DNA from: Yamagishiella unicocca | Lineage: Eukaryota > Chlorophyta > Chlorophyceae > Chlamydomonadales > Volvocaceae | Assembly (NCBI GenBank): GCA_003116995.1 | Contig: BDSL01000001.1 | Coordinates: 992,001 to 1,056,000, forward strand | Reading direction: 5' to 3' | DNA length: 64,000 nt | Shown: one piece after another, positions 22,624 through 34,055 of the stretch | Position numbering within the stretch: position 1 is the stretch's first letter | How the letters are laid out: every line of letters begins with the position of its first letter | Notes under the pieces: model-generated | Seen by the model: the letters and a program-made list of their open reading frames with translations, nothing else | What the model was told of the DNA's origin: nothing | Database searches by the model: none | Made by a program: the position numbers and the translations under genes

Positions 22624-25600
22624 TCACTCCACGGGCCGCTGCTGCGCCGCCGCGATGTCCCTCGCGATGGTGGAGTTCTGGCACGCCACCATGGTCTTGA
22701 CGTGCTCCAGCTCGTCGTCCCGGACGTTGGTGAACACGTCCAGAAGCGTCTCGCAGCGGGGCCGCCGCGGGGCGTTGCGAGATGCGGTTTGGAACCTGGG
22801 TGCGGCAGGGGTCCAAAGGTAATTTTGATCAAAAATATCTTGAAGAGTCCACAGTAAACGTTTGGTGACATTTGGCGAAGTCCCTGAACAATTACTGCAA
22901 TCCCTAGGGTTGCAGTTGTTGTGGTGATGGTTCTCAGTGGGGTTACAGGTAAAGAACCGGTAACTCGACTGGGGGAAGGGGCGTTGCGGAAGACCCGTGG
23001 ATGCGAGAAAAAACCGTTTAAAACAGACAGTGGGGGGGAGGGTGAGCGGGGCCGGGCTGGGTACCTTTCCAACCCGGATCCCCTTTGTTACGCATTTGCA
23101 GAGGAACACGGATAATTTCCACATCTCCCACGGTTCCTCCTGTCCGATGAGCCGCAAAACGCGTTTCTTGCTGCCCCTTCCCCTCGCGTCCCTCCCTAAG
23201 ACCGGCCACCCACTCGTCGAATAGGTAGAGGTCATCCGAGTAGTAGTACTGCAGCGCCACCATGGGCGGCGGGATGGATGCCAGCAGGTCCGAGTTGCGC
23301 TGCAGGAAGGCGCCTGGTGGGGGGGAGGGCGGGAGGGATGGCGGGTGGGGCGGGCGGGAGGGGGGCCAGATGCATGGGTTAGGGACAGCTCGGCGCGTGT
23401 GACGACAAGCGGGAGACGAGGGGGGGGGGGTAGGGAGCGGAGGTGGCCGCAGGCAGCTGGTGGCGACAAGTGCTGCCTGGGTGCGGCCACCAGTGTCCCC
23501 CTGCTCCTCCAGTCCAGCCCGGTCCACTCTCCTCCCTGCCGGACTCTCTCCCTCCTCTTGCCAGCCAGCGGGCTTCCTCCTCCCTACACGGCCCCTGCCG
23601 GCCACTCACTGTACGTGTCCGCGGCGTGCAGCTCCACCCGCTGCATGAAGTTGTAAGCCATCTTAGGCGACACCAGGTAGAACACGATGAGCACCTTCGG
23701 GGGGGGAGGCGCGCGGGGGGAAGAGGAAAGCGTTGGCCACGACATGGCGAACAGAGGGGAAGAAAGAGGTGCTGGGAAGAGGGTCCAGGAGACGGGTTTT
23801 GACATTTGTATGGCGCAGGCGCGCGGGAATAAAGGCATAGGTATAATAGCAGACGGGAAGGGGGATGAGAAGGTCGCTGGCAGTGCCAAACAAGCAGCGA
23901 CGGAGTGATGGAGTACCGGTAACGTGCAAGGAATACCGGGTATGGAACCCCGCAGGCCGGCACACTCACCCTGTCCGGCCCTGCCCTGCCCTCCCCTCCC
24001 CGTCCCGACCTCCCCCACCGCACCCAGTAATAGAACACCGCGGAGTGCTCGGCGAGGAAGCGGTCGAACCAGGCCCGGTCGCCACCCAGGCTCTCCATAA
24101 TCTGACGCCACAGGCACCGAGGGAAGGGGCGTCAGCAGGATGTGTACCAAGCTAGGGAAGGAAACCGGTAGGGACGACAGACTTGCAACTGGCATTGGAA
24201 ACAGCGGCAACGGCTGGCCCGGCGCGCGCGAACAGCGGCAGCTAGCCCATACCACAGCGCCCCGCCTGCCGGGCGAGGCTAGGTCATGCTGCTGCATGCT
24301 GTTCCCCGTGCGCCGGTCCCGGCACTTGCAACCCTCCCGTGCGGCGTCGAATCGTCCGGGATGGCTCTGCTTCGGGCGGCTTGGCGCCCTCGCGCAACGC
24401 ACCTGCAGGTGGTGCATCTCTACGTCGGCGGGTGGGGGGAGGCACAACAGGGTGAGGAAGGTCGCGGACAGTCATGGTGACGGGCAGGCGTGTGGGTAGA
24501 GGCACGACAGGGTTAGCCGGGCGCGCAATGTCAACACCGGGGAGCGCTCCCAAGTAAAGTCCGGCCGCTTGTGCGGGGGCATGGCTCGTTGCAGGTGCAT
24601 CCCGTTGAAACCGTGCCACCGTGCTGTGCGCTGCATACTCCTCTGACCTGCCCCAGTCCCCGCCGGCCCCGGCTCGTGGTCCTTCCTGAGGCCTTACTGG
24701 GCACCCTTGCCGATACGGGTAGCCGGAGTCACGGACCCCAGCCGCCGCTGCCTTGCACCCCCGTATCGCCCTATGCCTCACCGTTCCACTCCTCCGCAAA
24801 ATGGATCTTCCGCAGCTCCGCCCCCGCGCGCCAGAAGCCCAGCGACTCGTACAAATGCAGGATGGAGATGTAGGCGAAGTAGGGGATGCGCGCCACGGTT
24901 TCGAGCACCCAGAATTTCTACAGAATGCGAAGAGGCGGACGTTAGCAGGAGGCCCGTCAGCGGCTCGGGTCGCACCGTGCATTGGCTGCAATCACCGCAA
25001 CTACTGGCAGAAATCCGAGTGAAAACACACGCAGCGCAATCCCCGGGGGCCGGCCTCGCCTCGATGGGGTTCTTGTCGTACAGCACGTCCAGCAGCCAGC
25101 ACAGCGAGTAGAAGGGCACCTTAACCCACAGCGGGCTCTCCATGTCCCCGGTGCGCGCCACTCGGTCGCGCTCCACCTGGACGACGTCATCCACGGACAG
25201 CTGCAGCTGGTCGAGCTTGGCGCGGATCTGGGGGCCGCGGCGGAGGGGAGGAAGAAACCGTGAACGCACAGTGGGAAGGGGAGCGTGGAGGGGGAAGAAT
25301 CCGTGCAACCGCGGGGGGCGGGGGAAAGTGTTGTGGGGGAAGAATCCGTGAAACCGCGGGGGGCGGGGGATAGTGTGGAGGGGGGAGAAGGGGCGGAGCG
25401 GGGAAGTGGAGTGTCACGAGTGCCCCCAAATACGCACGTGCCGACGCACCAGGTTTATACACGTGTTCTCGCACCCACGCCCACCTGCTTGAATTCCTGC
25501 GTCTCCAGCTCGCTGAGCACGGGCGGCGGCTCCAGGGGGGACAGCACCTTGGCGCCCTCCAGCGCCCGGTCCAGGGAGGCTAGGCCGGCCGCCACCGCGC

Positions 25601-27577
25601 CGCTGGCATTTAGGAGGGCCTGGGCGGCGGGGCGTGTGCATATGTGGAGGGGGGAGGGAGGGGAGAGAGGGGGGAAGAGAGGGGGGAAGGGGGGGGGAGG
25701 AGCCGGGCGGCGTTCAGTCCTGACCAACATGGCCCACGATACGGTAACCATCGACGCGGTGCCGTCCGTTAGTTTCCTCCTCCTGCAGGAGGGAACCACG
25801 AAGGAGCCCACGGCGGCCGCGACCATGCCGGATGCAGCTCCGGCGCACACCCAGCACAGCGCGCCCCCCCTGCTCCTACCTCTTCCACCCCAAGACCCCA
25901 GCCCCCCAGGTGCTGCCCACCCGAGCGCCGCGGCCTCCGCGGCAGTCAACGCGTAGTGCCGCCATGCTAGTGCGCGTTGCACCGCATCAGCGGTGGGGTG
26001 GGGAAGTCTTGGCCCCACACGCTGCCCGCCTCCCTCCGTCCCGCAGCCGCCGCCCACGCCCCGGAGGCCCTGGCCCCCCTGGCTCATACCCCTGCAGTAG
26101 GCTCATACCCCTGCAGTAGGCTCATACCCCTGCAGTAGGCTCATACCCCTGCAGTAGGCTCATACCCCTGCAGTAGGCTCATACCCCTGCAGTAGGCTCA
26201 TACCCCTGCAGTAGGCTCATACCCCTGCAGTAGGCTCATACCCCTGCAGTAGGCTCAGACCCCTGCAGTAGGCTCAGACCCCTGCCCCCGGGCCCAGACC
26301 CCTGCCGCTGCACGCACCCTCGCCACCGGGTTGTCCGGCTGCCGTACGTCCGAGGGCGGGTAGCGGACGGAGCGGCGCAGCTGCGTCAGCTCATGGCGGT
26401 AGTTGTCGTTGGCCTGAGGCGGCGGAGGGAGGGAGGGGGAGCAGGCGGCGGAGGGGGTGGAGACCGGTGCGGCGGGCGGGCGGGTGGGGACAGAAAAGAA
26501 CCGGGCGGCGCGGGGGAGGGGGCGGGGCAGTCGGTGGTGCTATGGCGAGGCAGGTGGAGTGCCGGCAGTACACGTTGCAGTACGACTGACGTGGTGGACT
26601 ACTCGCCTCACCTGGCAGACGGTTGCGGAGTGTTCCCTGGCTGTGCCCGCCTGGTCGCCCGCCCAACACCCTCCGCTACCCACCCACCCACCCACCCGCA
26701 GCCCGTCAGTTGGACCTGAGCACGGACTTGCCGTCTGGCTCGTCTGGTAAGCTCAGGGGTTGTTCCGGGAGGAGCTATGCCTTACGATTGGTGCAAGGTG
26801 CAACCTTGGAAGCCGAGCAGCTACCACACCGGCACGGCTGCCCGCATGGCGGTCGTGTCCTCCTTATCCCCCGTCTCAACGCCCCTCCGCATCCCACTCC
26901 CCCAACGAGCTCAATATGGACCCCACACCGGCCCCATCACCAGCTCCCCCCCATGCTTTCGCATCGTGCACACGTGAGCTTCCACGCCGCCCCACCAGCT
27001 GCCAGACGTTCTTCGGGACCTCGCCGTAGCCTTCTTGGTAGAGCCGCCCAGCGCCCGAGCGGAAGCCGTAATCGGCGCACATGGCGGGGATGACTTTGCC
27101 CTTTTGGTCCATGTACAAGGGGCATTCGCCCTTGCCGCTGCGGGAGACGTCGGGAGGGAGCCAGGGGGGTTGGAAACGGGGGGCCGGGTAGGCTATCGGC
27201 GGGAGTTGGCCACGTTCGCGCACGGACGGGGAAAGAGCAGCAGGCGCCCTGTGGAGGCTGACTTGAATAGGTGGATTCCTATTCGAGTGGCTTGCAAATG
27301 GTGCTAAGCTCGCTGGTCGACGTGGCGCAGGCCCAACGGGACACCCTCAAACTTACGGGACGATGGGCGCTGCAATCGCGTGAACCCTTAGGGCTGCCCT
27401 GTAAATTGCATAAAATCGGCACGTACACATGCCCACGACGTTGACAAATGTCCGGACAGCGACGTTTTGACGTGGTCAGCACTGAAGCTCGGGCATGACA
27501 GTCGCATTCGCTCACCGTTTTAGGTTTCTGTTATGTAAGGCAGGCCTGCCCCTGCAGAGAGGTGTGCGCGCAAACAT
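22624..27577 (-). CDS. PTOX: Plastid terminal oxidase (alternative oxidase family)
   Basis: This plastoquinol:oxygen oxidase acts in chlororespiration and carotenoid synthesis. Twelve exons, right to left: 27577-27516, 27398-27357, 27137-26996, 26413-26318, 25619-25485, 25227-25060, 24917-24782, 24419-24403, 24101-24024, 23694-23610, 23313-23214 and 22795-22624. They give 410 residues with every junction in phase. The first two exons encode a transit peptide ([17 protein letters not shown], then [11 protein letters not shown]). The diiron ligands are all present: E221 in LETVAR, E261 and H264 in NEMHHL, E313 in RVELHA, E382 and H385 in DDELEH. LYLFDEFQTASR matches plant PTOX and fixes the exon 11/12 junction. 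Exon 8 is only 17 nt. The intron at 25059 appears to start with GC. Residues about 36-160 form an N-terminal extension that I do not recognise. Confidence 0.92.
22992..23028. repeat. Dispersed intronic repeat, copy 2
   Basis: Lies in the last intron of the terminal oxidase gene. It shares GACCCGTGGATGC and AAAAAACCGTTTAAAACAGA with copy 1 at 11295-11330, followed by GTGGG in both. Confidence 0.6.
26081..26284. repeat. 19-bp minisatellite, about 10.7 copies
   Basis: The unit GGCTCATACCCCTGCAGTA is repeated head to tail, with CATA changed to CAGA in the last two units. It lies in the intron between exons 4 and 5 of the terminal oxidase gene, next to exon 4. Near-perfect identity suggests recent expansion and likely length variation between strains. 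Confidence 0.92.
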
Positions 27578-28871
27578 GGCCCAGGCGCTTAGGTATAATA
27601 TTCGGGGGCACAGGTATATATGCCGATAACTTCTGTTCCAAAAGAAATTACAGTGTTTCACTACCGGTAATTGAGATGCCTTGTGCGGACGATACGATAC
27701 TTGACATTGTTCTCGCATGAAACGCGCCTTCCGGCATGTGCAACCGCTAGTACAGATTACATGCGAAATTCGCTTGCATGCTTGGCGCTAGATGCACACA
27801 TCGCATGTAATACTGATATTCAGTTGAACGCCAGCTGGCTCGTGAGCATACCCCGACGGGACTATCTGCCCGGTTGTCCTGGCTATCTAGCACGTTGCGT
27901 CCAATTTCACGACAAGTGAAGGCCATCTTATTACACCTAAAGAGCTCATGGTTAACGTGAGGCCGCCGTGTGCATCCAGTTGCAACACTTGCAAATGTGT
28001 TCGTTGACGGTTAGTGTGGCCGCAGTGGCTGCTGAAGAGCTTCCAGGGTCATGCAGCTTACAGAACTGGCCCCGTTTAGGCGGAGAGCCTCTGCATACCG
28101 TTACTTGTTGCAATTGCTTACTGAGAACTGTTTCCGTGGGGGCTAGGGTCCCTTTACGTACGGGACGGTAAGGGTTCGGGGTGCACTGAGCGAATCATCA
28201 CCGTGCGCTGCATGCGCCATCTATCCCAAAGGTGTGGAAAGAGTGTATAGATGTCAGTTTCGTGCGTTACATGAGCACACGTTACATCAGGACAGTTACG
28301 CCCCAGGGTTCCCCAGGCCTCCCCAGGAGTGACGTGATGCAGCGTGATGCACACCGGGACATGATATTAGAAGAGGGCACCCCGAACACATCTTAAGATG
28401 GAGCAGGTGGGGTCAGTTTGCTCCGTGGTTATCGTGTGCCCGTTGCCAAGTGTTGCCCCGCCAAGGCACGTGTTAAGGCAACACAGTACGTGACAGCGTT
28501 GGCGCCCACATCATATTCCATGGAGGGTGTGGAATCGCCGGTGTGGCATCTGAAATTCTTTAGGCCATGATTTACTTGGATAGAGGAGCTAACGGGGACC
28601 TCAGGCCCGCTCCGAGCCCATTAGGTACGAACATGGAATCGAACGCGACATCGCATCCCCTGCCAAACTAGCCCAATTATTCCTCTAGAAAGCAATGGTA
28701 ATAAACCTGGTTACCTAACGTACAACGTGCAAGAAGCCGCAATAGGCCAACCTTGGCTCCATAAAACTGTGATAGAGTGCCATGTTGGCTAATTGAAGGT
28801 CGCACTATCCGTAGTCTGGATGATCACAGCTTAGTTCGCTCTCGCTTCACATTACGCCAGAATTTGGGGAA
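27578..28871. other. Divergent intergenic region
   Basis: This 1.3-kb stretch lies between the terminal oxidase start (leftward) and the CID-domain gene (rightward). It is AT-richer than exons. One candidate 5' exon for the CID gene lies at 28567-28624. No other supported feature was seen. Confidence 0.5.
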
Positions 28872-31800
28872 ATGTGGGAGCGTGAGGCGGAGTACAGGGA
28901 CGACCTTGAGCTGGTCATCCAGAAGGCAGCTACGACACGTCTTGAGCGACTTGCCTCTGTGGCTGTGGAAGATGAGCGAACGGTGGGAACAGCATAGGCG
29001 TCTGCCAAGGGGGGGGAAGTGGGATGGGCCTGTTCAGCCCAATTGCCTGCGGGGCTAAATGTGACGGCAACGTTCATCCTGCCCCGACGAACAGTGTTAC
29101 AAGCATGTTGTGGTACTCTTGGAGAAACAGTATCGCAAGTGCGGGCCCAACATGCGCGGCAAGCTGCACTTGCTATACAGTGTATCAGCTCTTCTGCGTC
29201 TTTCACGCAAACAACAAGGAGCGCGAGACCGATATGGTAAGTGCACACGGTTGGTAGCATGCCTTGCACCACCTATCCACGCTAACGGTGCATCCTTCGC
29301 GCCCGGACACCCAGCGGACCGCTTAAAGCCTTTGGCAGCAGCTCTGGTATTTGATCTGCGACTAGAATTTGCGGTAAGAGAGCGCTCGTTCGGGGTCGTT
29401 ATTGACTATGCCAGTGCGCCTGCCCTTCGGCGTCGGTGCGGCTTCTCGGCTGAGCAGGGCCACCAAGTGTGTCTTGCGATGCCGCGCAGGTCCAAGTTGA
29501 TAAACTGTTGAAACTATGGCGGCTTGAAGGAGTATTCAACCCAGAGCAGCTCGCGGAGGTGGAGTCCGGTCGCTCAGCGCTTTCCCTGCGGCCGCCGGGC
29601 CTGCAGTCCAAATCCCCCAGCGGATCGCTTACGGAAGCCAGCGCTCAGGTGGGCCATAGCGCTGGGCCCTGACATGCCGCAACGTTTTTCCTGCCATTCA
29701 CTTCGCATGCTGCTTCCCCCCTTCCCGACACTCCGTCCACGCCACCACCTGCCGCCGCAAGGCAAACGTGGCTAACCGCCGACCCACATCGCGCCATGCT
29801 TTCTCACGCTATGGTGTTGCTCGCACGTATGCTTCACGTTTAACCTTTCAGAGCAAATTGTCGAACCCCGCGCCTGGTGGCATGCGCGGCGCCCTCCGAG
29901 CACACCCTGCGCGCGCTGTGACGGGCTGTCGCCCGCCTGTATGCATGCATACAGGATCCGCACGTGGGTCTGGGGGACGCCTCCGGAAGCGGTCGCTCCA
30001 GCGCCATCCAGTCGTACCCGCGCTTCACCGGTGGGCGCATGCAGCCCGTGGTCGCAGGAGCTCTGCCCTCTTACCAGCAGCCGCCGCCGCCTGAGGGCCA
30101 GGACCCATACAGCGCTGACTCGAATCCCAATGGCACTCGCGTGGGGCTGCCACCTGGGCCTCCTCCGCCTCCTCCGCCAACGCTTCCGCCGCCACCGCCG
30201 CCGCCTCTCATACCTCCCGGGCTTCTGGGGCCGGTCGGACCTCCAGGCCTCATGCCGCAGAACCCAGCAGCTGCTGCAGCTGCGGCGGCGGCCGTAGCGG
30301 GGCTATTCCCTCAGGGCCAGCTGGGAGGCTTCCTGGGGACAGCAGCCCTTATGCAGCAGGCGCCCTTTATGACGCCCATGGGGCCATTCGGGGCTGGCGG
30401 CATGGCGGGGGGTATGCCAGGTGGCATGGGAGGCGGCATGGGAGGTGGCATGGGGGGCGGCATGGGATCCGCCATGGGGCCAGGGATGGGCGTGGTGGGC
30501 CCAGGGATGGGCGTGGGAATGAATGCAGGGATGGGCGGCGGCATGCCCGGTGGCATGGGCGGGGGGATGTCCTTCCAGGGCCCTCCAGGGCCCATGCCCC
30601 CGGGCCTCGGCCTGCAGCGCCCGTCGCCGTACGCGCAGCAGCCCATGTATGGCAGTCAGAACCAAGCCCAGGCCCAGGGGCCACGCGGCATGCATTATGG
30701 CCGCTTCGGCCATACGCACGGGCGGACACCCCCTGGGCTGGACCCGGGCCCCGGGCCGGGAGCGAGCCAAGGTCAAGGGGGACAGGGCTGGCAGGGGCGA
30801 TTTGGGCAGGAAGGGCACGGGGTGCCGCCTCCGGCGCCGCCGCCAGGGCCGCCGCCGCGGCCACCGCAGCGGCCTGGGTCGCCGTCGTATGTGGATGGCA
30901 GGGTCAACGTCGCCGCCAACGGCAGTTATAAGGGCTTCAGCGGAACGGAGAGCAGTACGCTTTCGGCGCTGGGGCTCGGCGCGGCCGGCGGCGGTGGAAT
31001 GGGCGGCATCAGCAGCGGCGGCGGCGGTGCGGCTGCCAATGGAACAGCAGCGCCGGTGTCGAACCGGCCGGGAGGGCGAAGGAGTCGCTGGGAGCTGGAG
31101 CGCGACAGCAGCGACGTCGCTGCACCGGCAGCGGTGCCCGCAGGTGCAGTCGCAGCCCCTGCGGAGGAGCCGCTGCTCAAACGACCCGCCCTTGCAGCGG
31201 AGGGCAGCAATGCGCCCGCATACGCACCCGCCGCCACGCCCGCAAGGCCGCCGCCACCGCCGCCACTGTCAGCACCACCACCGTCAGCACCGCCACCACC
31301 GCAGGCACCACCGCAGGCACCACCACCGCAGGCACCACCACCGCAGGCACCACCACCGCAGGCACCACCACCGCAGGCACCACCACCGCCCGCGTCACAG
31401 TCGGCACCCCTGCCGGCAATGCTAACGCGGCAGGGTGCAGGGGATGGGGCTGCCACTGGGCAGGGGGCTGCCGCTGATGCCAGCGACACGGCCATGGATG
31501 TGGGACTCGTGGATGCGGCTGTGCCGGATCAGCAGCAGCAGCAACCACAGCAGCAGCAGCAGCTAGGTACGGAGGACAACGAGACATGTGGCAAATCAGA
31601 TGCCGATGCCGTCGTTGCCATCAGCAGTCCGATGGACGTCGTCGCCGTGGAGCTGGATGTTGGAGCCGTGGCCGTGACGGATGGCAAGTCGGAACCCGAT
31701 GGCACGTCCGAGCCCGATGAGCGGGCTGCGCAGGAGAGCACTGAGGAGGCAGCATCAGGGGGCCCCGACCTGCAAGTGGCTGGGGTGCCTGTGGGAAAAG

Positions 31801-33233
31801 TGGATGTACGGTTGTTTGCGGAAGCGGTGCGGCTCCAGGAAGGGGCGCAGGTCGAGCGCAGAGAAATCGATGACGGCGGCAGCAGCAGTGCTGAGGCGGT
31901 GTGGCCAGCTTCGCAACAGCAGCACAGCACAGCCCCGGCCTCTCCGGGTCGGGACAGGGGGGCAGCAGAACTGGAAGGGAGCCGGAGTGGCTCGGATGTG
32001 GGTATGGGCGAGCTCGAGCCGAAGCAGGATGAGCAGCGTCAGCAACAACAGCAGCAAGAATCCAGCAGTGGTGCTGGTGAACCCAGTAGTAGCGCGGTGG
32101 CAGCTGCCGCTGTAGGGAATGAGGTGGAGGCGGCCAGGGTGCAGGGGCCTGAGAAGCCGGCAGTCACGACGGCGTCGGCTGAACCGACTCTTCCCGCAGT
32201 GGTGGCACAATCAGAGCAGCAGCAGGCGGAGGAGGAGCCAGAAGTGCGGGGGGCGGGAGAGCTGGACAAACAGCAAGGAAATGAGCCAGAAGTGCAGACG
32301 GCAGACGAGCCAGACGCGCAGATGGCAGAGGAGCCAGACGCGCAGATGGCAGAGGAGCCAGGAGCGCAGGCGGTGGGGGAGGCAGAAGCGCAGGCGGTGG
32401 GGGAGGCAGAAGCGCAGATGGCAGAGGAGCCAGGAGCGCAGGCGGCGGGAGAGCCAGAAGCGCAGGCGGCGGGGGAGGCAGAAGCGCAGGCGGCGGGGGA
32501 GGCAGAAGCGCAGGCGGCGGGAGAGCCAGAAGCGCAGGCGGCGGGGGAGGCAGAAGCGCAGGCGGCGGGGGAGGCAGAAGCGCAGGCGGTGGGGGAGCCA
32601 GAAGCGCAGGCGGCGGGGGAGGCAGAAGCGCAGGCGATGGAGGAGCCAGAAGCGCAGGCGGTGGGGGAGCCAGAAGCGCAGGCGGCGGAGGCGACAGAAG
32701 TGCCGCCTATGGTTCCGGGAGTGGCCGAGGATGTAGCGCCGGAGGGGTTGGCTGCCGAAGCAGCGTGCGGCCCTGTCGATCAAGTTGGGGGCAATGCGGT
32801 CGGGGAGCTTGCGGAGCTTGCCCTGTCAACTACGTCCGCAGCAGCGGCGGCTGATGACCTGCCGGGGACTGCGTCTGCAGCAGCGGAGCGGCACCGGACT
32901 GCGGACTTCGTGGGTGCTGGTGAAGCCGCGCCGGCTGCCACTGCGCCGCCTGAGCTGGCCAGCTCAGTGGACACGACCTCAACAACAGCCGCGCCACAGC
33001 CGCATCCAGCAAGTGCGGCGGCTGCGGCGGGAGACACGGCGCGCACCGGCGCGGCAACGGTAACCGACTCGGCGCAACCCCAGCAACCTGCGCGGCCGCC
33101 AGAGCCGCAACAGGCGGTGCAGCCGCAGGTGCCGCTTCAGAGCAGCGGTATGCTGCTGTCATACGATGACTCACGAGTGCCATTGCAGCTGGAGGAGCTG
33201 GAGCTGGGCGAGCTGGACGACACATGGCTCTAG
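28872..33233 (+). CDS. CID-domain RNA-processing protein with ULM-like motif
   Basis: Exons 28872-28982, 29095-29236, 29315-29373, 29490-29648 and 29955-33233 give 1249 residues, all in phase. Residues about 20-145 resemble a CTD-interacting domain, closest in pattern to CHERP: CYKHVVVLLEKQYRKCGPN, KLHLLYSVSALLRLSRKQQ and VDKLLKLWRLEGVFNPEQL. Such domains bind the RNA polymerase II tail and link transcription to splicing or 3' processing. Residues 532-537 (RRSRWE) fit the UHM-ligand motif found in SF3b155 and other splicing factors. Between them and after are Pro-, Gly/Met- and Gln-rich stretches, and a run of eight-residue EAEAQAAG repeats. The start is uncertain: the frame is open upstream of ATG 28872, and a candidate exon 28567-28624 (ATG, donor G|GTACGA) would join in phase to an acceptor at 28860. 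Confidence 0.75.
32281..32700 (+). repeat. 24-bp coding repeat (EAEAQAAG units)
   Basis: Inside the last exon of the CID gene, about 17 units of 24 bp encode octapeptides such as EEPDAQMA, GEAEAQAA and GEPEAQAA. The acidic, Ala/Gln-rich array shows base-level identity between neighbours, so it expands at the DNA level. Confidence 0.9.
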
Positions 33234-34055
33234 ATAGAGCCTGCGATGGGTGTCTTTATCGCGTGGGATGAGGGAATGCGGGGTTTGACATCTGTCGCCG
33301 TACGGACAGCGCTGACAGTCCACACACGTGCCTGCCGCCAGTGCGGGGTGGCAAAGTGGCGGAGAAGCTGGGGGCCGTGGAGTTTGAGGAGACCGCTGGG
33401 TCGCGTGCATGCAGTTGAGAGCGGCGGGGGCAGGCGGGGCTGCATGGAGAGTTATGGCTGCGGACAGGAAGACTTTTTTGACGAGTATGAGAAGCGACCC
33501 GCCGCGCGGTTTGGCGTGCGGCATGAAGGTGATGGCGGAGATGTGCGGGGGGACACCTGGCGGGCAAGCTTGCGGAGGGCGTGTTTCGGTTGCGGCGCCG
33601 GCAGGCTCGCACTTTTTCAGCCGGAAGTGTGCACGGCGATGATGTTGGTGCCGCATCTGCAAAGCTTGCGCGGAGCTTGGTTTCAATAATACAACGAGGT
33701 TTTGTTCTTGGCATGTTCGTATGGGGCATGCAGGGATGCGCCGTCGCAATATTTACGAGTTGTGAGATAAGGAGTCGCATTGCGAGCTTCCCCATACCAG
33801 GCTACAGGACGTCCAGCGAGCTGGTTGAAGTGCTGTGACAGCCTTCACGCTAATGGCCATGCCTTGGGACCTCTGGATCACGCCTGAGGGAGTGCGGAGT
33901 GGTCGGTTCGTCGTTCACACTTAGGGTTACCTAGTCCCACGCGCAGCTGTCGTACTTTACACGACGCCGTACTTTGACTGCCTGCCAGGAGGCTTCGGTG
34001 ACACTGGCATTTCATTTGAATTGCTTTGCCGTAGTGACTTACATCTTGCGCCCAG
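33234..34055. other. Intergenic and possible 5' exon of CCDC13
   Basis: The CID-gene 3' UTR should start here. The first exon of the CCDC13 gene is missing from my model and should lie in this stretch. ATG 33853 opens a short frame (MAMPWDLWITPEG) that could splice in phase through a weak donor, but support is poor. Confidence 0.4.

Noticed and set aside
23214..23216. Donor at TGG|GTGGCC for exon 11 of the terminal oxidase
   Set aside because: It would break the reading frame. GA|GTGGGT restores LYLFDEFQTASR, as in plant homologues.
26081..26284. CRISPR-like array
   Set aside because: The 19-bp units are directly abutting with no spacers, and the context is a eukaryotic intron. It is a minisatellite.
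32211..32783. 190-codon minus-strand frame of Leu/Arg-rich repeats
   Set aside because: It is the antisense of the EAEAQAAG array in the CID gene and has no independent support.
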